Below are positions 18,413 to 26,941 of a stretch of 64,000 bases of DNA, one piece after another (positions within the stretch are counted from its first letter, which is position 1; every line of letters starts with the position of its first letter). Below the pieces are notes generated by a model. It searched no databases. It saw nothing but the letters and a program-made list of their open reading frames with translations, and was not told where the DNA came from. The DNA comes from Caldifarciminota bacterium (GTDB taxonomy: Bacteria; Hydrothermota; Tepidihabitantia; Tepidihabitantales; Tepidihabitantaceae): assembly GCA_026418295.1 (NCBI GenBank), contig JAOABP010000004.1, forward strand, positions 113,217-177,216. The letters run 5' to 3'. Position numbers and translations under genes: made by a program.

Positions 18413-19252
18413 ATGCGTTTCGGATTTCACATCTCAATCGCCGGTGGTTTCGCCAATGTCCGGCCAAGGGCTGAGGAGCTGAATTGTGATACTATCCAGC
18501 TCTTTACCCGATCTCCCCGGGGCTGGAGCGCCTCACCTCTGAAGGAAGAGGATGTCGGCAGATTCCGGGAGGAAATCAGAAAATCAGAAATAAGCCCTGT
18601 CTTTGCCCACGCCCCGTATCTCCCCAATCTTGCTGCCACCGATCCGGAGCTGAAAAGACGCTCAATCACGACAATTGCTGATGACCTGAAAAGGTGCGAA
18701 ACCCTTGGTATTGATTTTCTGGTCGTTCATGTCGGCAAGGCAATGGGCACGGATGAGAAATCCGCACTGCGGCGGGTAGCCGAAAACATCAACCGGATTT
18801 TCCGGCTTGCCCCGAACCGGGTAAAGATCCTGCTGGAAAACACTGCGGGCATGGGCTCGGAGATCGGTTACCGGTTTGAACAGATTGCTGAGATCATCGA
18901 GCAGGTTGAAGACCGGGACCGGCTCGGGGTAACCCTTGACACCGCCCATTCATTTGAAGCCGGTTATGACTGGCGCACCCGTCCGGCTATTGATGAAACC
19001 CTGCGTCAGTTTGACCGGGCAATCGGCTTCAGCCGGCTTTACCTGATCCATCTCAACGATTCCAAAACTCCATTCAACTCAAGGGTTGACCGGCACTGGC
19101 ACATCGGCAAGGGAGAAATCGGCATTGAGGGATTCCGGGAAATTGTCAACCATCCGCTGCTCCGAAAACTGCCCGGCATTATGGAAACACCCCGCACCAG
19201 CATCAGGGACGATCGGGAAAACATGCGCATCGTCCGGAGCCTCGTCAGATGA
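18413..19252 (+). CDS. nfo: Endonuclease IV (AP endonuclease)
   Basis: 279 residues from ATG 18413. Cleaves DNA 5' to abasic sites; tri-zinc TIM barrel. Zinc-ligand segments are all present: FAHAPYLPN, FLVVHVGKAMG, ILLENTAGMG, VTLDTAHSFEAGYD, LIHLNDSK, DRHWHIGKGEIG and IMETP. The start is set at MRFGFHISIAGG because a promoter lies inside the longer GTG-started frame and AGGATG is close by. The stop overlaps the start of the beta-CASP gene by 4 bp. Confidence 0.95.
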   Translation: MRFGFHISIAGGFANVRPRAEELNCDTIQLFTRSPRGWSASPLKEEDVGRFREEIRKSEISPVFAHAPYLPNLAATDPELKRRSITTIADDLKRCETLGIDFLVVHVGKAMGTDEKSALRRVAENINRIFRLAPNRVKILLENTAGMGSEIGYRFEQIAEIIEQVEDRDRLGVTLDTAHSFEAGYDWRTRPAIDETLRQFDRAIGFSRLYLIHLNDSKTPFNSRVDRHWHIGKGEIGIEGFREIVNHPLLRKLPGIMETPRTSIRDDRENMRIVRSLVR

Positions 19253-20631
19253 AAATTCAGTTCTGGGGCGGGGTCGGCACGGTCACCGGTTCACAGCACA
19301 TTCTGAAATCCGGCGGCAGATCACTTCTTCTGGAATGCGGGCTGTTTCAGGGACACCGGCAGGAGGCGGAAGAAATTAACCGCCATCTGCCTTTTGATGC
19401 CCGCCAGATTGACTTCTGTTGTGTCAGTCACGCCCATATCGACCACATCGGCAACCTGCCCAACCTGATCAGGAACGGCTACCGGGGAAAGGTACTGATG
19501 ACCAAACCCTCGGTGGCACTCAGCCGGCTGCTGCTGCTGGATGCCGCAAAAATCCAGGAAGGTGACATCAAATATCTGAACAAAAAACGCCGGGAACGCG
19601 GTGAACCACCCAAGGAGCCGATCTATACCACCGCCGATGCTGAGCATGCCCTGACCCGCCTTCAGGGGATCAGCTATGCCCGCAGGGAGAAACTCGGACC
19701 CTTTACCGTTCATTTCCACGATGCCGGTCATATTCTCGGCTCATCACTTATTGACATTGAAGTTGAGAATCAGCGGGTACTCTTTACCGGCGACCTGGGC
19801 CGCAAAAAGATGCCCATCATCCGGGACCCGGTCCAGGTAACTGAAGCTGATATTCTGATCATGGAGGCAACCTATGGTGACCGGCTTCATGGCGACTATC
19901 GTGATGTCCGCAACCGGCTCGCTACCATCATCAACCGGACGGCAGAACGCGGGGGTAGAATTATCATCCCCGCATTTGCGGTTGAACGGGCACAGGAAAT
20001 CGTCTACAATCTGAAACTGCTCCGTCAGGAGTCGGCAATTCCGGACCTTCCGGTCTTTGTTGACTCACCGCTTGCCAGTCAGGTAACTGAGGTCTATCGC
20101 AGCAGTACTGCCTATTTTGACACTGAAACCCAGACACTTGTTAATGGCGAACATGACGGGCCTTTTGATTTCCCGGGGTTGCGTTATATTGAAGATGTCA
20201 ATGAGTCCAAGAAACTGAATCAGCTCCATGAGCCCTGTATCATTATCTCCCCTTCGGGTATGTGTGAAGCCGGCCGGGTCCTGCATCATTTAAAACACTC
20301 CATCACCGATTCGAAAAATCTGATTCTCATCGTCTCCTTTCAGGCGCAGCACACCCTGGGCCGGCGCCTCGTGGAGCATCAGCCGGTGGTAAAGATCTTC
20401 GGCGAGGAATTTCCGGTCCGGGCAGAGATTGAAGTTATGAACGAATTCAGTGCCCATGCCGACCGCAACGCCCTGCTTGATTATGTCAAAAACATGAACC
20501 TCCGGCGCCTCCGCCGGATATTTATCGTCCATGCCGAACCTCAGGCAGCGCAGGCAATGATAGAACCGCTACACCAGCTCGGTATTCAGGAAATCACCAT
20601 CCCGGAAAAGGGCGCTGAATATGAAATTTAG
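19249..20631 (+). CDS. Metallo-beta-lactamase/beta-CASP family RNA-processing nuclease
   Basis: 460 residues. MBL core with HxHxDH motif (VSHAHIDHIGNLPNL), HDAGHILGSSLI and FTGDLGRKKMP. The beta-CASP insert follows (IIPAFAVERAQEIVYNLKLL, VFVDSPLASQVTEVYR, IIISPSGMCEAGRVLHHLKH), then the FSAHAD motif and a C-terminal HAEP. This is the CPSF73/YSH1-like branch found in bacteria; members cut or trim RNA 5' or 3' ends. Coupled by ATGA overlap to nfo and followed by an 11-bp overlap with the lipoprotein gene. The exact RNA substrate is unknown. Confidence 0.9.
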   Translation: MKIQFWGGVGTVTGSQHILKSGGRSLLLECGLFQGHRQEAEEINRHLPFDARQIDFCCVSHAHIDHIGNLPNLIRNGYRGKVLMTKPSVALSRLLLLDAAKIQEGDIKYLNKKRRERGEPPKEPIYTTADAEHALTRLQGISYARREKLGPFTVHFHDAGHILGSSLIDIEVENQRVLFTGDLGRKKMPIIRDPVQVTEADILIMEATYGDRLHGDYRDVRNRLATIINRTAERGGRIIIPAFAVERAQEIVYNLKLLRQESAIPDLPVFVDSPLASQVTEVYRSSTAYFDTETQTLVNGEHDGPFDFPGLRYIEDVNESKKLNQLHEPCIIISPSGMCEAGRVLHHLKHSITDSKNLILIVSFQAQHTLGRRLVEHQPVVKIFGEEFPVRAEIEVMNEFSAHADRNALLDYVKNMNLRRLRRIFIVHAEPQAAQAMIEPLHQLGIQEITIPEKGAEYEI

Positions 20632-21298
20632 ACCATGGATACTGCTGATACTTCTGCTCACCGGCTGTGACCTGCTGTTTAAACTGCTGGACACAACCCC
20701 GCCCAGCTGTCGCATCCTTTCCCCGCTTGACTCCACTATCGTCAGCGGTACAGTGCCGGTGCAGGTTGAGGCATATGACTCTACCGGTGTTGCCGCCATC
20801 GACTTCTATGCCGACGGCATTCTCATCGCCACTGAAAGTTCGGCTACTGCCACCTTTGAATGGAATACCAGTACGCTCGAACCCGGCTCCTGGCATAAAA
20901 TTTACTGCATTGCTGCCGACCTCGCTGGCAACCGGGGTACAAGCGATACGGTAAATCTGCAGATTGCCGCCATTGGCCAGCAGAGCATCTTCCACGGCAA
21001 AATCACCCTCAACCACAACTACTATCGCTGGATTGAATTCAGTGCCGATTCCGGCAGAAAGGTTCTGGGGGACGCCCGGGCGGTTTCGGGCACGATCAGC
21101 CGTTTCTCCCTGCTCGATCCGGTGAACTTTGAACTGTTCCGTCAGGGACGCTCCTATGTCCCGCTTTACGAGCAGCAGAATGTTGCTGAAGTGAGCCTCA
21201 ATTATCAGTTTGCAACCGGTGGCACCTGGTATCTGGTATTCCTCAATACCTCCGGCACGGTCCGGACCTACTGGGCACGCTTTACACTGGAACGATGA
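20621..21298 (+). CDS. Lipoprotein with bacterial Ig-like domain
   Basis: 225 residues. Lipobox in WILLILLLTGC (Cys16). Residues ~28-115 form a Big/Ig-like domain (PPSCRILSPLDSTIVSGTV .. AGNRGTSDTVNLQI), of the kind that follows TTPP linkers in cell-surface proteins. The rest is a beta-rich domain (WYLVFLNTSGTVRTYWARF) resembling a pre-peptidase-like C-terminal sandwich. The start overlaps the nuclease gene by 11 bp; the stop overlaps the subtilase start by 4 bp. Likely an envelope partner of the protease encoded next. Confidence 0.72.
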   Translation: MKFRPWILLILLLTGCDLLFKLLDTTPPSCRILSPLDSTIVSGTVPVQVEAYDSTGVAAIDFYADGILIATESSATATFEWNTSTLEPGSWHKIYCIAADLAGNRGTSDTVNLQIAAIGQQSIFHGKITLNHNYYRWIEFSADSGRKVLGDARAVSGTISRFSLLDPVNFELFRQGRSYVPLYEQQNVAEVSLNYQFATGGTWYLVFLNTSGTVRTYWARFTLER

Positions 21299-22776
21299 TG
21301 AGCCTGCTGTTACTGCTGTTTACCTTGATCCCCCGTCCTGATTGTCCACCGATTACCACCGATGATATCCTCCGCCTTTCGATGATCCGGGAACGATTTA
21401 CCGCCGCTGTTACCGTCTCCCCTCATCTCCCGGCCGGCACCGAAATCCGGAACCGGCTCGTCGTCGGCTATTACCCCGAAGCCTTAAGTTCCCTCATCAG
21501 TCAGATTCAGGAACTTGGCGCCCGGACGCTCCTGATCGATACGAACGCCCGTTTTCTGGTAATCGCCACCGATTCTTCCGAAGACCGGCTGATACCGCAG
21601 GCGCTTACAAATTCTGGCGGTGTCCGTTTTGTAGAACCTGATTATTCTGTCCGCATTCTGAATATACCCAATGATCCTCAGTTTCTGCTGCGCCAGTGGG
21701 ACAAATGGGTCATGTATGCCGACCTCGCCTGGGATGTGGTCACCGGTGGAACACTTAAGGTAGCGGTTGTTGACAATGGCGTAGATTATACCCATCCCGA
21801 CCTTGCCGCCAACTTCCGCAGCGGTGAGCTGGGCTACGATTTTCTCAACAATGATAACGATCCGAAACCGGACAATCCGGGCATCGAAAACGCCTTTCAC
21901 GGCACCCATGTTGCTGGAATCATTGCTGCAATCCGGGACAACCTCATCGGCGTTGCCGGCTGGGCACAGATTCAGCTCATGGCGGTCCGGGTACTCAACG
22001 ACTCAGGCAGTGGCAACCTGAGTGACGTCGCCCGGGGTATCCGCTGGGCGGTTGATAATGGTGCCCGGATCATAAATATGAGTCTCGGGGGCGATGCTGC
22101 CTCAACCGTACTCATCGAAGCCTGCCAGTATGCGGCAAGCCGGGGTGTCCTCCTGATTGCCGCATCCGGAAATGATGGCAGATCAATCATCACCTATCCT
22201 GCCCGGCTCAATGAATGCGTTGCTGTCGGCGCTACCAACGAAAACTCCGAACTTGCCTGGTTCTCCAATTACGGTCCGGAACAGGAACTGGTGGCACCTG
22301 GCACCAGTATCTTCTCAACAACTCCGGGAGGCTCCTACGCCGAAGCCAGTGGCACCTCAATGGCAGCACCCGAAGTCAGTGGCGTTGCCACTCTGATTCT
22401 TGCCCTTGACCCGGGATTAAGTGCAAACGATGTCCGGTCAATCCTCGCCACCAGTGCCATTGACATGGGCAGTGCCGGCAGAGACAGCCGTTTTGGCTAC
22501 GGACTGGTGAATGCCTGGCGGGCGGTTCAGCTGGCACAGACATTGATTCGACAGACAGTCCGGACAAAATCGGTTTACCATGAAAAACCCGCCTGGCTGG
22601 TCACCGGTCGCCGGCTGCAGCTCAAAATGCCTGCCTCAGTGCGGATTTACAATTCCGCCGGTATGCTCATATTCACAACCGCTGCCCCGGTAAGTGAAAT
22701 CATATTCACCAGAGCCGGAACTTACATGGTTGAACTCAACCGCCACCAGCGCCAAAAACTGCTCATCCTCGACTAA
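21295..22776 (+). CDS. Secreted subtilisin-like serine protease (S8)
   Basis: 493 residues. Signal peptide LLLLLFTLIPRPDC, propeptide region ~35-125 (LISQIQELGARTLLIDT .. VRFVEPDYSV, I9-like), catalytic domain with Asp160 (VAVVDNGVDYTHPDL), His202 (FHGTHVAGIIAA), Asn292-region ASGNDG and Ser355 (GTSMAAPEVSGVATL). The last ~70 residues form a short beta domain ending AGTYMVELNRHQRQKLLILD, like the sorting segments of neighbouring exported proteins. The Asp-His spacing is normal, unlike the subtilase at 4632-7469. Fourth gene of the nfo operon, with 4-bp overlaps at both ends; its stop overlaps the convergent queD stop. Confidence 0.92.
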   Translation: MMSLLLLLFTLIPRPDCPPITTDDILRLSMIRERFTAAVTVSPHLPAGTEIRNRLVVGYYPEALSSLISQIQELGARTLLIDTNARFLVIATDSSEDRLIPQALTNSGGVRFVEPDYSVRILNIPNDPQFLLRQWDKWVMYADLAWDVVTGGTLKVAVVDNGVDYTHPDLAANFRSGELGYDFLNNDNDPKPDNPGIENAFHGTHVAGIIAAIRDNLIGVAGWAQIQLMAVRVLNDSGSGNLSDVARGIRWAVDNGARIINMSLGGDAASTVLIEACQYAASRGVLLIAASGNDGRSIITYPARLNECVAVGATNENSELAWFSNYGPEQELVAPGTSIFSTTPGGSYAEASGTSMAAPEVSGVATLILALDPGLSANDVRSILATSAIDMGSAGRDSRFGYGLVNAWRAVQLAQTLIRQTVRTKSVYHEKPAWLVTGRRLQLKMPASVRIYNSAGMLIFTTAAPVSEIIFTRAGTYMVELNRHQRQKLLILD

Positions 22777-23114
22777 TCCGGCTCGTACTCAGCCCAGCAT
22801 TCATCATTTTCCCAGACCCGTACCCGCACCACCGGAAACCGGCTCTGCAACTGCTCATAAAAATAGCGGGCAAGGTTTTCCGCGGTCGGATTGAAGTTGT
22901 AAACCTCATTCAGCAGTTTGTGGTCCGGCAGAATAAGCGCCACCGCTTCTTTCAGTTCATTAAAATCCACCACCATCCCGGGCGGATTCAGCCTTTCCGA
23001 ACCGACTACTACTTCCACACGGTAATTATGACCATGAAGCTGCTCACACTTGCCACCCTGCTCAACAATCCGATGGGCGGCACTGAAAACTTTACTCACC
23101 CTGATCCGGTACAT
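22773..23114 (-). CDS. queD: 6-carboxy-5,6,7,8-tetrahydropterin synthase
   Basis: 113 residues, normal for QueD. Converts dihydroneopterin triphosphate to 6-carboxytetrahydropterin, the second step toward queuosine. Zinc ligands His14 (FSAAHRI) and the HGHNY pair, catalytic Cys (GGKCEQLHGHNYRVEVVV), FNELKEAV and the C-terminal WENDECWAEYE. Start set at ATG 23114, with GGAGGTGA 6 nt upstream, rather than the longer frame from 23171. It overlaps the COG3581-like gene by 23 bp. The upstream enzyme FolE2 is encoded at 2468-3241, and tRNA-His and tRNA-Asn, both queuosine acceptors, are in this window. Confidence 0.93.
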   Translation of the reverse strand: MYRIRVSKVFSAAHRIVEQGGKCEQLHGHNYRVEVVVGSERLNPPGMVVDFNELKEAVALILPDHKLLNEVYNFNPTAENLARYFYEQLQSRFPVVRVRVWENDECWAEYEPD

Positions 23115-24213
23115 AAACCTCACCTCCGGTTTTAAAACTGCTCCGGCGCCGACGCTCCAGGAGCGAAACAAATGCCTCTACCCGAGTCAAAAACCCGGCT
23201 TCGGCGGTATGCTCATCCAAGGAAATTGACAGCAGTGGAATATTGTAATCCCGGCTGGCTGCTGCCAGTGCCGGCTGGACCACCGTGCTCGGCATACAGG
23301 CAAACGGATGGACATGAATCACCCCGTCATAACCGGCACGGGCAGCCATAATCAGATGCCCGACCGAATTGGCATCCTCACCACCGACACAGTACTGCCA
23401 GTAACTCTTTGCCAGCCGCTGTGCCCTGCGCACCTCCCCTTTCCGCAGCCGGAAGCCGTGAAAACCGAGCCAGCGCGGACCGGTGAGAAACGGATCAACC
23501 CAGACCTCCATCTCCCCGAGCCGGTTGATTAAGTCAAAATTGACAAACGGCTCAATCGTGCAGTAACTTTCGCCAATCAGTTTCACCCGCAGAACCGAAC
23601 CCCTCCCATTTCTTCTGACCCGGGCAAAACGGGTTGTGAGCCGGTCCCGAATCTGCTTAAGCTCCCGGACCTTTTCTGCCGTCTCAATCTCGGCAATAAC
23701 CGTTCTCAGCAGCCGGCGGCACTCCTGCTTGTTTTCCGCCTGGGGCAGCACCTGCCGGCTCAATTCATAAGCCTTTTCCAGCGTTGTCGCCTTGAACCAG
23801 CCCAGCCTGAACGCCCGCCATGCCCGTCCGGTTGCCCGGAGCAGACTGTTGTCACTCAACTGAAGGATCTCGCGGATAATCTCTTTCATCCGGTCACGAC
23901 GCAGCTCCAGCAACCGGAACCGGTAGCCCAGCTCCCGGCAGATATCCGCCTGCAACCTTCCGTAATAACCGAACCGGCAGGACCAGGAACCGCTCACATA
24001 TGCCAGCGTATCCGCACCCAGCTCCAGTGCCCGCAGGATATTACCCAGCGTCACCTTGAATGGCAGACAGATCGTCTCCGGTGCCAGCTGGGCACCAAGG
24101 GCAACTGTTTCCCGGTTCGGCTCCGGTGGCACCACCACCTCTGCCCCCAGCTCGCGCAAAATCGGCTCCAGCACCAGCCGGATATCACCCATATACGGAA
24201 AGGCAACTCTCAT
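23092..24213 (-). CDS. COG3581/DUF2229-type CoA-enzyme activase-related protein
   Basis: 373 residues resembling the HgdB/D-like half of 2-hydroxyacyl-CoA dehydratase activase relatives. Shared motifs with its neighbour: LAPETICLPFKVTLGN (Cys of CLP), VSGSWSCRFGYYG, HPFACMPSTVVQPAL and ISLDEHTAEAGFLTRVEAF. Cys pairs in such proteins usually bind [4Fe-4S]. No ASKHA ATPase domain (COG1924), normally fused or adjacent, is present in the window. ATGA overlap with the gene at 24210-25160. Biochemical role not known for this pairing. Confidence 0.75.
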   Translation of the reverse strand: MRVAFPYMGDIRLVLEPILRELGAEVVVPPEPNRETVALGAQLAPETICLPFKVTLGNILRALELGADTLAYVSGSWSCRFGYYGRLQADICRELGYRFRLLELRRDRMKEIIREILQLSDNSLLRATGRAWRAFRLGWFKATTLEKAYELSRQVLPQAENKQECRRLLRTVIAEIETAEKVRELKQIRDRLTTRFARVRRNGRGSVLRVKLIGESYCTIEPFVNFDLINRLGEMEVWVDPFLTGPRWLGFHGFRLRKGEVRRAQRLAKSYWQYCVGGEDANSVGHLIMAARAGYDGVIHVHPFACMPSTVVQPALAAASRDYNIPLLSISLDEHTAEAGFLTRVEAFVSLLERRRRSSFKTGGEVYVPDQGE

Positions 24214-25160
24214 TTTCTGCTCCGAATCAGGTCCGCAAATGACTCCAGCCTGGTGCGCAGACCGGTTTCACCACTGTGCTCATCAAAAAGCAGAGTCAGC
24301 ATCGGGAGACCGGTCCGCACCGCCACCTCGCGCCGGATCAGCTCATTCACTACCGGTGCGGTGCCGCAGGCAAAACTGGAAACCAGCAGCAGCCCGTCAA
24401 CCTGAGCCTCCCGGACAAGTTTACGGGCACCGGCGATCAGCTCCAGTTCATAATACCAGTTTAGTGCCCTGCCCGCCTCCTGAATCAGCTCCTCTTCACC
24501 AATCCCTGGTATCACCGGTTCAATCTCCAGCTCTGCAATCATCCTGAGCAGATTAAGGCTGATATGCTCATCATAAATCAGATACGGATGACCGATAACG
24601 CCAATTTTCCCCCTGCCCGCTCCCGGTTTTGAATTCAACCGCTCCGGCGGAAAGCAATCTGCCGGGCTGGGACCATGTACCCGCAATTTTCCTGCCTCCG
24701 CCTCTGCCTTTTTTGCCTGCTGGAACGCGCCCTGCGCACACTGCCGGTCGACGCCCAGTGCCTTTGCACACCGGACAAAACCCACCTCATCACGCTGAAT
24801 CTGCTGATCAATCACCAGCTCCAGAATACGTCCCTTTTGCTCGGGGAAAATCGCCCGCACCAGATCCGGCAGGGCAATCGCCTTCGGGCAACCGAAATAA
24901 AAATCTCCCTTCAGTCGCCGGCAGACCAGCCGCGGAACGAAGACATAGTCCACCTGCTCCAGCAGCCGGGCAACCTGCCCCAGAAAAACCTTCACCGGCA
25001 GACACAGCTCTGCCGGCGCCAGTTTCACCCCCTGCTCCACCGTCTGCCGATCGGTCCTGCTACTGAGTACCACCTGCCATCCCAGCTCCTCAAAAAACGC
25101 CCGCCAGAGGGTAAAATGGTGATAACTGTGCAGACTCCGGGCAATCCCGACAACAGCCAC
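24210..25160 (-). CDS. COG3580/DUF2229-type CoA-enzyme activase-related protein
   Basis: 316 residues, related to the product of 23092-24213. Motifs LAPAELCLPVKVFLGQ, VPRLVCRRLKGDFYFGCPKA (three Cys positions suited to an iron-sulfur cluster), SSFACGTAPVVNELI and LLFDEHSGETGLRTRLESF. GTG start 25160 at +7 of a TTGACC-17-TATAAT promoter with no ribosome site, so probably a leaderless transcript. Heads a three-gene operon ending with queD. Enzyme partner not visible. Confidence 0.75.
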   Translation of the reverse strand: MAVVGIARSLHSYHHFTLWRAFFEELGWQVVLSSRTDRQTVEQGVKLAPAELCLPVKVFLGQVARLLEQVDYVFVPRLVCRRLKGDFYFGCPKAIALPDLVRAIFPEQKGRILELVIDQQIQRDEVGFVRCAKALGVDRQCAQGAFQQAKKAEAEAGKLRVHGPSPADCFPPERLNSKPGAGRGKIGVIGHPYLIYDEHISLNLLRMIAELEIEPVIPGIGEEELIQEAGRALNWYYELELIAGARKLVREAQVDGLLLVSSFACGTAPVVNELIRREVAVRTGLPMLTLLFDEHSGETGLRTRLESFADLIRSRK

Positions 25161-25166
25161 GGACTG

Positions 25167-25195
25167 ATTATAAGAGCTGACGGCTGGGGGGTCAA
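25167..25195 (-). promoter_or_regulatory. Leaderless promoter of the COG3580-COG3581-queD operon
   Basis: TTGACC (25195-25190), 17-bp spacer, perfect TATAAT (25172-25167); GTG 25160 begins at +7. Confidence 0.7.
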
Positions 25196-25201
25196 ATCAC
25201 G

Positions 25202-25230
25202 TTGACAGACCGCAGGATCAATCATAAACT
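25202..25230 (+). promoter_or_regulatory. Leaderless promoter of the lipoprotein gene at 25237
   Basis: TTGACA (25202-25207), 17-bp spacer, TAAACT (25225-25230); ATG 25237 begins at +7. Divergent from the promoter at 25167-25195, with the two -35 boxes 6 bp apart. Confidence 0.7.
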
Positions 25231-25236
25231 ATAACT

Positions 25237-25665
25237 ATGAAGAGCTGGAGGCCAATATTGCCACTCCTTCTGCTGTCAGCCTTCTACTGCCACCGGCACC
25301 ATCAACCACTTCCCTTTCCTTTATCAAAATCGCTGCCGGTCATTACCGGCTATTACCCTCATTACCATCAACCCCTGCCACCGGATCATCCGCTCCAGCC
25401 CCAAATCTCGGTCCTGCGTCAGGATATCGAAGCCAATGAAAATCTCCTGCGCCAGCTCGTACGGGATCATTATGATGTCAAATCACCGCTTGAATTCCGG
25501 TTCTCCTATGCGGGAGTGGACTCGGCTAACAGCCGGCTTATCATCCGCTATTTTGCTCCTGATGCCCAACCGCATGAGCTCGCCGGCTGGCAGGTGCAAT
25601 TGATCTACCGCCTGCCCAAACCCACGCTGGATTCAATCTATGTGTGGGCAGTGCCCCTGGAATAA
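25237..25665 (+). CDS. Small putative lipoprotein
   Basis: 142 residues. Signal peptide with possible lipobox (PILPLLLLSAFYC, Cys18), then a His/Pro-rich linker (CHRHHQPLPFPL; PHYHQPLPPDHPL) and a compact C-terminal domain (residues ~60-142: LRQLVRDHYDVKSPLEFRFS .. LDSIYVWAVPLE). No family recognised. The His-rich linker could bind metal, but no defined site is seen. Leaderless start. Followed by a tRNA-Pro gene with its own promoter. Confidence 0.65.
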   Translation: MKSWRPILPLLLLSAFYCHRHHQPLPFPLSKSLPVITGYYPHYHQPLPPDHPLQPQISVLRQDIEANENLLRQLVRDHYDVKSPLEFRFSYAGVDSANSRLIIRYFAPDAQPHELAGWQVQLIYRLPKPTLDSIYVWAVPLE

Positions 25666-25696
25666 AATTGCAAATACCGCCCCTCATCACACGAAC

Positions 25697-25725
25697 TTGA
25701 CTTGGACACGGTTCTTTTCTAAAAT
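25697..25725 (+). promoter_or_regulatory. Promoter of tRNA-Pro
   Basis: TTGACT (25697-25702), 17-bp spacer, TAAAAT (25720-25725); the tRNA starts at 25733, i.e. +8. Confidence 0.7.
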
Positions 25726-25732
25726 GATGACA

Positions 25733-25807
25733 CGGGGCGTGGCGCAGTTGGTTTAGCGCACCAGCTTGGGGTGCTGGGGGTCGCCCGTTCAAATCGGGTC
25801 GCCCCGA
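25733..25807 (+). tRNA. tRNA-Pro (GGG)
   Basis: Acceptor CGGGGCG/CGCCCCG, anticodon stem CCAGC/GCTGG with loop TTGGGGT (GGG), T-arm GCCCG-TTCAAAT-CGGGT. CCA not encoded. A T-rich stretch (25809-25819) directly after may help stop transcription. Confidence 0.94.
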
Positions 25808-25839
25808 CTTTTTATTTTACCGGCGAGTAAATCCGGGTA

Positions 25840-26199
25840 TTAACTGGCGAGGTTCTGCTTTGCCAGCTCAACCAGCCGGGCAAAATCCTCCGGCGCCTGA
25901 ATCGCCACTTCAGACAGGACACTGCGGTCAAGTGTAACCCCGGCCTTCTTCAGCCCGTTGATAAACCGGCTGTAACTCAGGTCATACGGCTCAAGCGCCG
26001 CATTGATCCGGGTAATCATCAGCGAGCGGAATACCCTTTTCTTCTGCTTGCGGTCGCGGTAGGCACTGATCAGGCCGTGCATCACCTGCAGCCGGGCGCT
26101 CTTGTAAAGCCGGGATTTCCCACCCCAGTAGCCCTTTGCCTGCTTAAGCCATTTCTTGCGCCGTTTTCTCGTTGCCGGTCCGGTCTTGACTCGTGCCAT
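25840..26199 (-). CDS. rplT: 50S ribosomal protein L20
   Basis: 119 residues, usual length. Binds 23S rRNA early in assembly. N-terminus MARVKTGPATRKRRKKWLKQ and the LMITRINAALEPYDLSYSRF core are typical. AAGGAGTG precedes ATG 26199. Last gene of thrS-infC-rpmI-rplT. Nothing unusual. Confidence 0.97.
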   Translation of the reverse strand: MARVKTGPATRKRRKKWLKQAKGYWGGKSRLYKSARLQVMHGLISAYRDRKQKKRVFRSLMITRINAALEPYDLSYSRFINGLKKAGVTLDRSVLSEVAIQAPEDFARLVELAKQNLAS

Positions 26200-26212
26200 T
26201 CAACACTCCTTT

Positions 26213-26410
26213 TCAGTAGGGCAGAAGCCGTTTTAACGCCTTGACCTTCGTCTCATCCGCTACTGCCGGACGATGGAGCAGCCGCTTGCGCCGGCTGGTC
26301 TTGGCGCTGTTATTATGACTGGTCCCGCTGTGGGCATGAATAAACTTTCCCGTTGCGGTCTTCTTCACCCGCTTTTTTAATGAACTCAGTGTCTTTAATT
26401 TCATCTTCAT
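26213..26410 (-). CDS. rpmI: 50S ribosomal protein L35
   Basis: 65 residues. KLKTLSSLKKRVKKTATGKF, HAHSGTSHNNSAKTSRRKR and LKRLLPY are the family's conserved parts. ATG 26410 overlaps the infC stop (AAAATGA), so translation is coupled to infC. Confidence 0.96.
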   Translation of the reverse strand: MKMKLKTLSSLKKRVKKTATGKFIHAHSGTSHNNSAKTSRRKRLLHRPAVADETKVKALKRLLPY

Positions 26411-26937
26411 TTTGGCACCAGCATTAACTGAATAGATTTCTTTCCTTCATCAAAAAGTCTTACCTGTCCTTCCACCTTGGCAACATCTGCCAGGTCCTGC
26501 TTGATCCGTTCGATCAGCTGCATCGCCAGATCGGTGTGCAGCACCTCCCGTCCCCGCAGCCAGAGCACGAGCTTGATCCGGTCCTTGTCTGCCAGAAACT
26601 CGCGCATCTTCTTCAGCTTCACCTCGTAGTCGTGCTTGTCAATCTTCATCTTCATCCGTATCTGCCGCACCTGGGTCTGATGCTGCTTTTTCTTCGACTC
26701 CCGCTGTCGAGCCTTCTGCTCATACAGATACCGTCCCAGGTCCATGATGCCGCAGACCGGCGGCTCCTCATTCGGTGCCAGCATCACCAGATCCAGATTC
26801 TGCCGCCGGGCAAGGGCAATCGCCTCGCGCGTCGGCAGGATACCGATCGGTCGTTTGTCCACCCCGATCACCCGGACATACGGCACTTTGATCTGCTCGT
26901 TTGCCCTGGGCCGGTCCTTGAGTCCCTCCCTCACCAC
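26407..26937 (-). CDS. infC: Translation initiation factor IF-3
   Basis: 176 residues. N-terminal domain starting RANEQIKVPYVRVIGVDKRP, linker with YLYEQKARQRESKKKQHQ, C-terminal domain IRMKMKIDKHDYEVKLKKMR .. VEGQVRLFDEGKKSIQLMLV. Binds the 30S subunit and checks the start codon. The start is taken as GTG 26937, just after the thrS stop; there is no ATG in frame, and a second GTG follows immediately. IF-3 genes often use rare start codons for autoregulation. Given the leaderless transcripts and an apparent AUC start elsewhere in this window, IF-3 behaviour here is of interest. Confidence 0.94.
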   Translation of the reverse strand: MVREGLKDRPRANEQIKVPYVRVIGVDKRPIGILPTREAIALARRQNLDLVMLAPNEEPPVCGIMDLGRYLYEQKARQRESKKKQHQTQVRQIRMKMKIDKHDYEVKLKKMREFLADKDRIKLVLWLRGREVLHTDLAMQLIERIKQDLADVAKVEGQVRLFDEGKKSIQLMLVPK

Positions 26938-26941
26938 CTGC

